From Rhodococcus sp. UNC23MFCrub1.1 (GTDB lineage: Bacteria > Actinomycetota > Actinomycetes > Mycobacteriales > Mycobacteriaceae), in contig NZ_JMLQ01000012.1 in assembly GCF_000686025.1 (NCBI RefSeq), positions 1-64,000 of the forward strand: 64,000 nucleotides of DNA. The letters are read 5' to 3'. Below the pieces are notes generated by a model. It searched no databases. It was not told the origin of the DNA and saw only the letters and a program-made list of their open reading frames with translations. The position numbers were made by a program, and so were the translations under genes. This document shows, piece after piece, positions 60,647 through 64,000 of this stretch; within the stretch, counting starts at the first letter, position 1, and each line of letters starts with the position of its first letter.

Positions 60647-62255
60647 TCAGCCACGGTCGACCGTGTCCCAGAACGCGCAGTGATGTTCGGCGCGGTGGTC
60701 GATCAGGTGTACCCCGGAGCCGGTGGCGGCATTGTCGAACTGCATGACAGTGGTCTCGATGCCGGTGGTGGCCGGCCACTCGGCACCGTCGGCAGGACCG
60801 GGTGTGCCGTTGTGGGCGAACGCAGCCCATGCCGCCACCATGGCGTCACCGAGCTCGCGTTGCCCTGGCCCCGTGAGGAGGTTCTCGCCGCCGAGATCGA
60901 ACAGATACGGCAGGTCGGTGGCGTGCGCCGCGCCCTGCGGCATACCGGACGCCGACACTCCGCTGACATCGGGCGCACTGCGATCGGCGAATTCGTAGCT
61001 GTAGACCGGTGTCCCGTCGGCGGCGAGCTCACGGGCGCCACGGGAGGTCGTGCATGCCCAGGCGACGTCGGTGACCAGGGTCGCCCAGGCGACGGGCGCC
61101 GACTCGTAGTCCGCCAGCGGATAGTGCGCGCCGACGGATGCAGCGTCGGCGGGAAACGAGGCTTGGATGAGGGACTGGTAGTTGTCCGCCGTGACCGCCG
61201 CGGGATCGGTCAGGAGCAGTCCGCCGATGAAGGAACGGTGCTCGTCCCGGTTGCCGCCGGTCAGGACGGGCACGTGAAGCCAGTCTCCGGCCTCGACGGC
61301 GAGTGCGGGTTCCTGTGGGAGCAGGTCGGTGCCGTAGGCCAACGGATTGCCGAACGACGCGGCTTGCCCGAGCAGGGCATCGACGGGTCGTTCTCGCAGG
61401 CATCCCAACGGGTCGGGGTGGGTACACCCGAGTGCAGTGGCTACAACTACGCCCTGTGATTCACTGTCGGACAACGGGATAAGTGACGATGACGCGGGTA
61501 GTCCGGGGAACAGGGTGCCCGGGGGGCCATGCGAGACGGCAGGAACCGGAGGAGAAGATGGCGCGGTCGATCAGTCCTTCGGCGGCCGGTGAGGTGAGCG
61601 CCGCGCAGGTGGAGGTTCCACCGGCCGACTCCCCGTAGAGCGTCACCGAATCCGGGTCTCCGCCGAAGGCCGCGGCATTGTCGTTGGCCCAGCGCAGGGC
61701 GGCCACTTGATCGGCGAGACCGAAGTTGCCGGATCCTGCCAGGCCGGGGAGTCCAAGATATCCGAGCATCCCGAGTCGGTAGTTCGCCGAGACGACGATG
61801 ACGTCACCCTGGTCGGCGAGCTTCTGCGCGTCGTACTGCGCGCCGGCTCCGCTGGTGAATCCGCCACCGTGCCACCACATCAGAATCGGACGAGGCTCGG
61901 CGCTCGCGCGTGCCGGGACGGTGACGTTCAGGAACAGGCAGTCCTCGTCGGTCGAGGAGACTGCCTGCGCGGTCTCGCCGGTCTGCGGACACGGTGAGCC
62001 CGCTTGCGTGGCGTCGAGGACCTCGTCGGTGTCGGGCACCGGCTCGGGGAGGGTCCATCGGCGGTCACCGGTGGGGGGTTGTGCATACCGCACGCCGAGA
62101 AACTGGTGCGTGTTCCCGACTGCGACTCCCTGCAAGGTTCCGGTCGTGCTGTCCACCAACAGGTTCGACTCGGTGTCCGGTTCGATCCCCGTCGAGGTGC
62201 ACGCGGACACCATGAGAGTGGTGGCTGCGACGACGGCAGCGAGTGCGCGCCTCAC
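60647..62255 (-). pseudogene. Type B carboxylesterase lipoprotein, frameshifted
   Basis: Two frames make one carboxylesterase of about 535 residues. The first (GTG 62255) has a lipoprotein signal (MVSAC, C19), GVRYAQPPTGDRRW, LMWWHGGGF and the nucleophile GESAGG (S210). The second supplies VPVLTGGNRDEHRSF (likely acidic residue) and AAHATDLPYLF (catalytic histidine). The break lies at the six-G run 61521-61526, followed in the second frame by GTLFPGLPASSSLIPLSDSESQ. One base would restore the enzyme. GTGA overlap with the TetR gene shows it is a regulator-target operon. Confidence 0.85.
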
Positions 62256-62842
62256 GGGAGCGCCCGCGTTGCGGCGTCGAGGGTGTTCACGAGTTCGTCC
62301 GCGAGAACACCGGGGTCGGCTCCTGCTGCGGTGAGCCCGACCGCGGTGTCGAGAACGGCGCGAATGGTCAATGCCATGAGTGTCACATCGAAATCACGCA
62401 TCTCGCCGGTCACCTGACCTCGTCGGAGAAGATCGGCGACGGACATCATCTCGGTCGCGTGCTCGGGTCGCTCGTCCCGTCGCAGGTTGTCCTCGGTGCG
62501 GCTGGTGTAGATCGCCGTGAGAGCTCGAAGGTGGATCGGGTGGCGGGCGTAGAAGGCGATGCTTCCCCGGACGAACGATGCCAGCCCGCGTCGCGGAGAC
62601 GGGGCGGACTCGGTGTCGGGCTGCACTTCACGGCGGCCCAGGTCGTAGATCTCGTCGACCGCGGCCTCGAACAGTTCTCGTCGCCCGCCAGGGAAGTGGT
62701 AGTTCACCACCCCACGGCTGACGCCGGCGTGCTCGGCGATGCGTGAGAGTGATGCTCCTTCCACGCCCAGGTCGGCGAGAGAACGAATGGCAGCCTCGAC
62801 GAGCTGTGCGCGTCGTGCCGAGCGAAGGAACGTGCGAGTCAT
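62252..62842 (-). CDS. TetR-family regulator
   Basis: The 196-residue protein has a TetR helix-turn-helix (RRAQLVEAAIRSLADLGVEGASLSRIAEHAGVSRGVVNYHFPGGRRELFEAAV) and a helical ligand domain of the usual length. It overlaps the esterase gene by 4 bp and has a perfect 18-bp palindrome 30 bp upstream, so it very likely represses its own operon. Confidence 0.88.
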   Translation of the reverse strand: MTRTFLRSARRAQLVEAAIRSLADLGVEGASLSRIAEHAGVSRGVVNYHFPGGRRELFEAAVDEIYDLGRREVQPDTESAPSPRRGLASFVRGSIAFYARHPIHLRALTAIYTSRTEDNLRRDERPEHATEMMSVADLLRRGQVTGEMRDFDVTLMALTIRAVLDTAVGLTAAGADPGVLADELVNTLDAATRALP

Positions 62843-62871
62843 GGTTCAGAATCTAGCAAGCATGACCATAA

Positions 62872-62889
62872 TCTGACAGTACTGTCAGA
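62872..62889. promoter_or_regulatory. Perfect 18-bp TetR operator
   Basis: TCTGACAGTACTGTCAGA is a perfect palindrome 30 bp upstream of the TetR start codon. Position and symmetry fit autoregulation of the TetR-esterase operon. Confidence 0.75.
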
Positions 62890-62917
62890 AAATCCGAAGG
62901 GTCGAGATGCCCGCACG

Positions 62918-63358
62918 TCAGGCAGGCCCGCGAAGCTTCCCCCGTACGACGATGACTCCGACCAGGATCACCAGTGCCGCGACGACGAGCGCCGACGGTC
63001 CGCCCCGAGGTAGCGAGGTCAGAACCGGTGCGGCTGCGAACAGCGCGAGACCGAGCGGGGGCAGGGTCATCAGTCCCACCCCCGTCCCGTACCAGAGGCC
63101 TTGTCGTTTGTCCCAGTCCGATCTGGCCTGCACGGCTTCCTCGAAGCGGACGATCGCGATTCCGAGTGGTGTAGCGACGAGCAGCCACACCAGAGGCGAC
63201 GTCGGTAGTCCCGGTCGACCGAGAAGTGCATCCGTGATCAGAGTGGCACCGAGATAGGCCGGCAGGAACATACTCGCCGCCAGAACGACTCCGAGCGTGA
63301 CGTCTGAAGGTTCGTCACCTGAAGGCGACCCGACAGACGAGGTCGGGTCGGGACTCAT
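62918..63358 (-). CDS. Small four-helix membrane protein
   Basis: The 146-residue protein has a polar, Ser/Pro/Asp-rich N-terminus and about four hydrophobic segments (LGVVLAASMFLPAYLGATLITDALL, LVWLLVATPLGIAIV, WYGTGVGLMTLPPLGLALFAAAPVL, ALVVAALVILVGVIVV). I do not recognise a family. The ATG at 63358 is clear. It is just upstream of the TetR gene in the same direction, but the operator between suggests separate transcription. Confidence 0.65.
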   Translation of the reverse strand: MSPDPTSSVGSPSGDEPSDVTLGVVLAASMFLPAYLGATLITDALLGRPGLPTSPLVWLLVATPLGIAIVRFEEAVQARSDWDKRQGLWYGTGVGLMTLPPLGLALFAAAPVLTSLPRGGPSALVVAALVILVGVIVVRGKLRGPA

Positions 63359-63518
63359 GACTCGAGCGTATCGTCACCGAGGAGATCGAGGGCGGTGTGC
63401 CGCCACCGCGCCGTGCACTGTTGTCAGGACCCAGCGCGGACACATCAGACTTCTGCGCGAGTGGACCGTTCACCGCGATCCGATCGCCGAGCGTGGTCTG
63501 TCGCGCGACTATCGGCGG

Positions 63519-64000
63519 TCATTCCCCGGTGTCCCCGTCGATGCACTGGCGGAGGAGATCTGCGTGTCCGTTGTGTCGGGCGTACTCCTCGATCAGGTGC
63601 AGGTGAATCCAGCGCAGCGAGACCTGCAGGCCGTCGACCGTGCCGATCGACAACGCTTCCAGGTCGGTGTTCGCGGCGAGGGCCCGACTGTCCTGGACGG
63701 CCCTGTCGTAGGCGGCGAACACCTCCGCGACAGGTGCCGAGTCGAGGCTGTCGAAGTCTCCGTCGGGCTCGGCGTCCGAGTAGTACAGAGGTGGGCGTTC
63801 ACGGCCCGCGAGCCGTCCGGCGTACCAACTACGTTCGACTTCTGTCAGGTGTCTCACCAAGCCGAGAAGGGACAGAGTGGACGGCGGTATCGACCGCATT
63901 GTCAACTGCGCGTCGGTGAGACCGTGGCACTTCCACAGCAGAGTTGCTCGGTGGTAGTCCAACCACGATTCGAGCATGGTCACTTCGTCCGCGACGAACG
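63519..64000 (-). CDS. DinB-family (DUF664) protein, 5' end outside window
   Basis: The visible part has the DinB-like four-helix-bundle features of DUF664: TMLESWLDYHRATLLWKCHGLTDAQLTMRSIPPSTLSLLGLVRHLTEVERSWY, and a later HLHLIEEYARHNGHADLLRQCIDG, which provides histidines for a metal site. Members are thought to be metal-dependent, some thiol S-transferases. The frame remains open to the right edge (FVADEVTMLE), in keeping with the usual N-terminus of the family, so the true start is outside; internal GTG 63983 is not preferred. Confidence 0.83.
   Translation of the reverse strand, partial: FVADEVTMLESWLDYHRATLLWKCHGLTDAQLTMRSIPPSTLSLLGLVRHLTEVERSWYAGRLAGRERPPLYYSDAEPDGDFDSLDSAPVAEVFAAYDRAVQDSRALAANTDLEALSIGTVDGLQVSLRWIHLHLIEEYARHNGHADLLRQCIDGDTGE

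Overview
The window is high-GC actinobacterial chromosome with long, tightly packed operons, frequent GTG starts, 1-17 bp gene overlaps and some apparently leaderless genes. The gene content (mycofactocin cluster, NDMA-dependent methanol dehydrogenase, Stf0 sulfotransferase, GAF/ANTAR proteins, IdeR-type iron box) points to Rhodococcus or a close Nocardiaceae relative. This placement is inferred from protein families only. No tRNA, rRNA, CRISPR array, transposase, integrase or phage gene was seen.

Layout. 1-1.2 kb: 3' end of pyruvate carboxylase, a broken unknown gene and an ANTAR protein. 1.3-15.4 kb (all minus): a sulfur region. Reading in the direction of transcription it holds ssuCBAD (sulfonate import and monooxygenase), a second sulfonate/taurine-type ABC importer, then a TauE/SafE permease, Stf0 sulfotransferase, CysD, a CysN/CysC fusion, a formylglycine-generating enzyme and a sulfatase. 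The last block makes PAPS, uses it and matures a desulfating enzyme within one run of genes. 15.9-26 kb: LysE exporter, FtrA/AraC regulator, a GAF/ANTAR/GGDEF-EAL chimera, a broken XRE/MmyB regulator divergent from an SDR across a perfect operator, a second SDR, a frameshifted copy of a membrane protein and a stand-alone EAL protein. 26.8-34.9 kb (minus): an alpha/beta hydrolase and an iron-siderophore operon (two binding proteins, two permeases, one ATPase, and a siderophore-reductase/methyltransferase fusion) behind an IdeR-like box. 35-36.1 kb: the intact second copy of the membrane gene.

36.3-49.6 kb is the most striking part: mftA-B-C-D-E-G (mycofactocin biosynthesis, including a 36-residue MftA ending IDGMCGVY), divergent mftM (mycofactocin-glycan methyltransferase), a NarL-type response regulator and histidine kinase, an iron-type alcohol dehydrogenase, a VWA/MoxR pair and the methanol:NDMA-type oxidoreductase. 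A 17-bp sequence containing a perfect palindrome recurs in the mftA/mftM intergenic region and upstream of the alcohol dehydrogenase, suggesting common control of cofactor synthesis and cofactor-using enzymes. mftF and mftR are not in the window.

49.9-64 kb: ordinary accessory genes in divergent regulator/target pairs (LysR-EamA, TetR with SRPBCC and flavin monooxygenase, PadR-SnoaL-SGNH, SDR-MarR, TetR-carboxylesterase), several with clear palindromic operators, plus gene remnants and a DinB-family gene cut by the window edge.

Caution: at least six genes carry single-base frameshifts, mostly in short homopolymer or G/C runs. They may be sequencing errors rather than true pseudogenes, so the broken calls are provisional.
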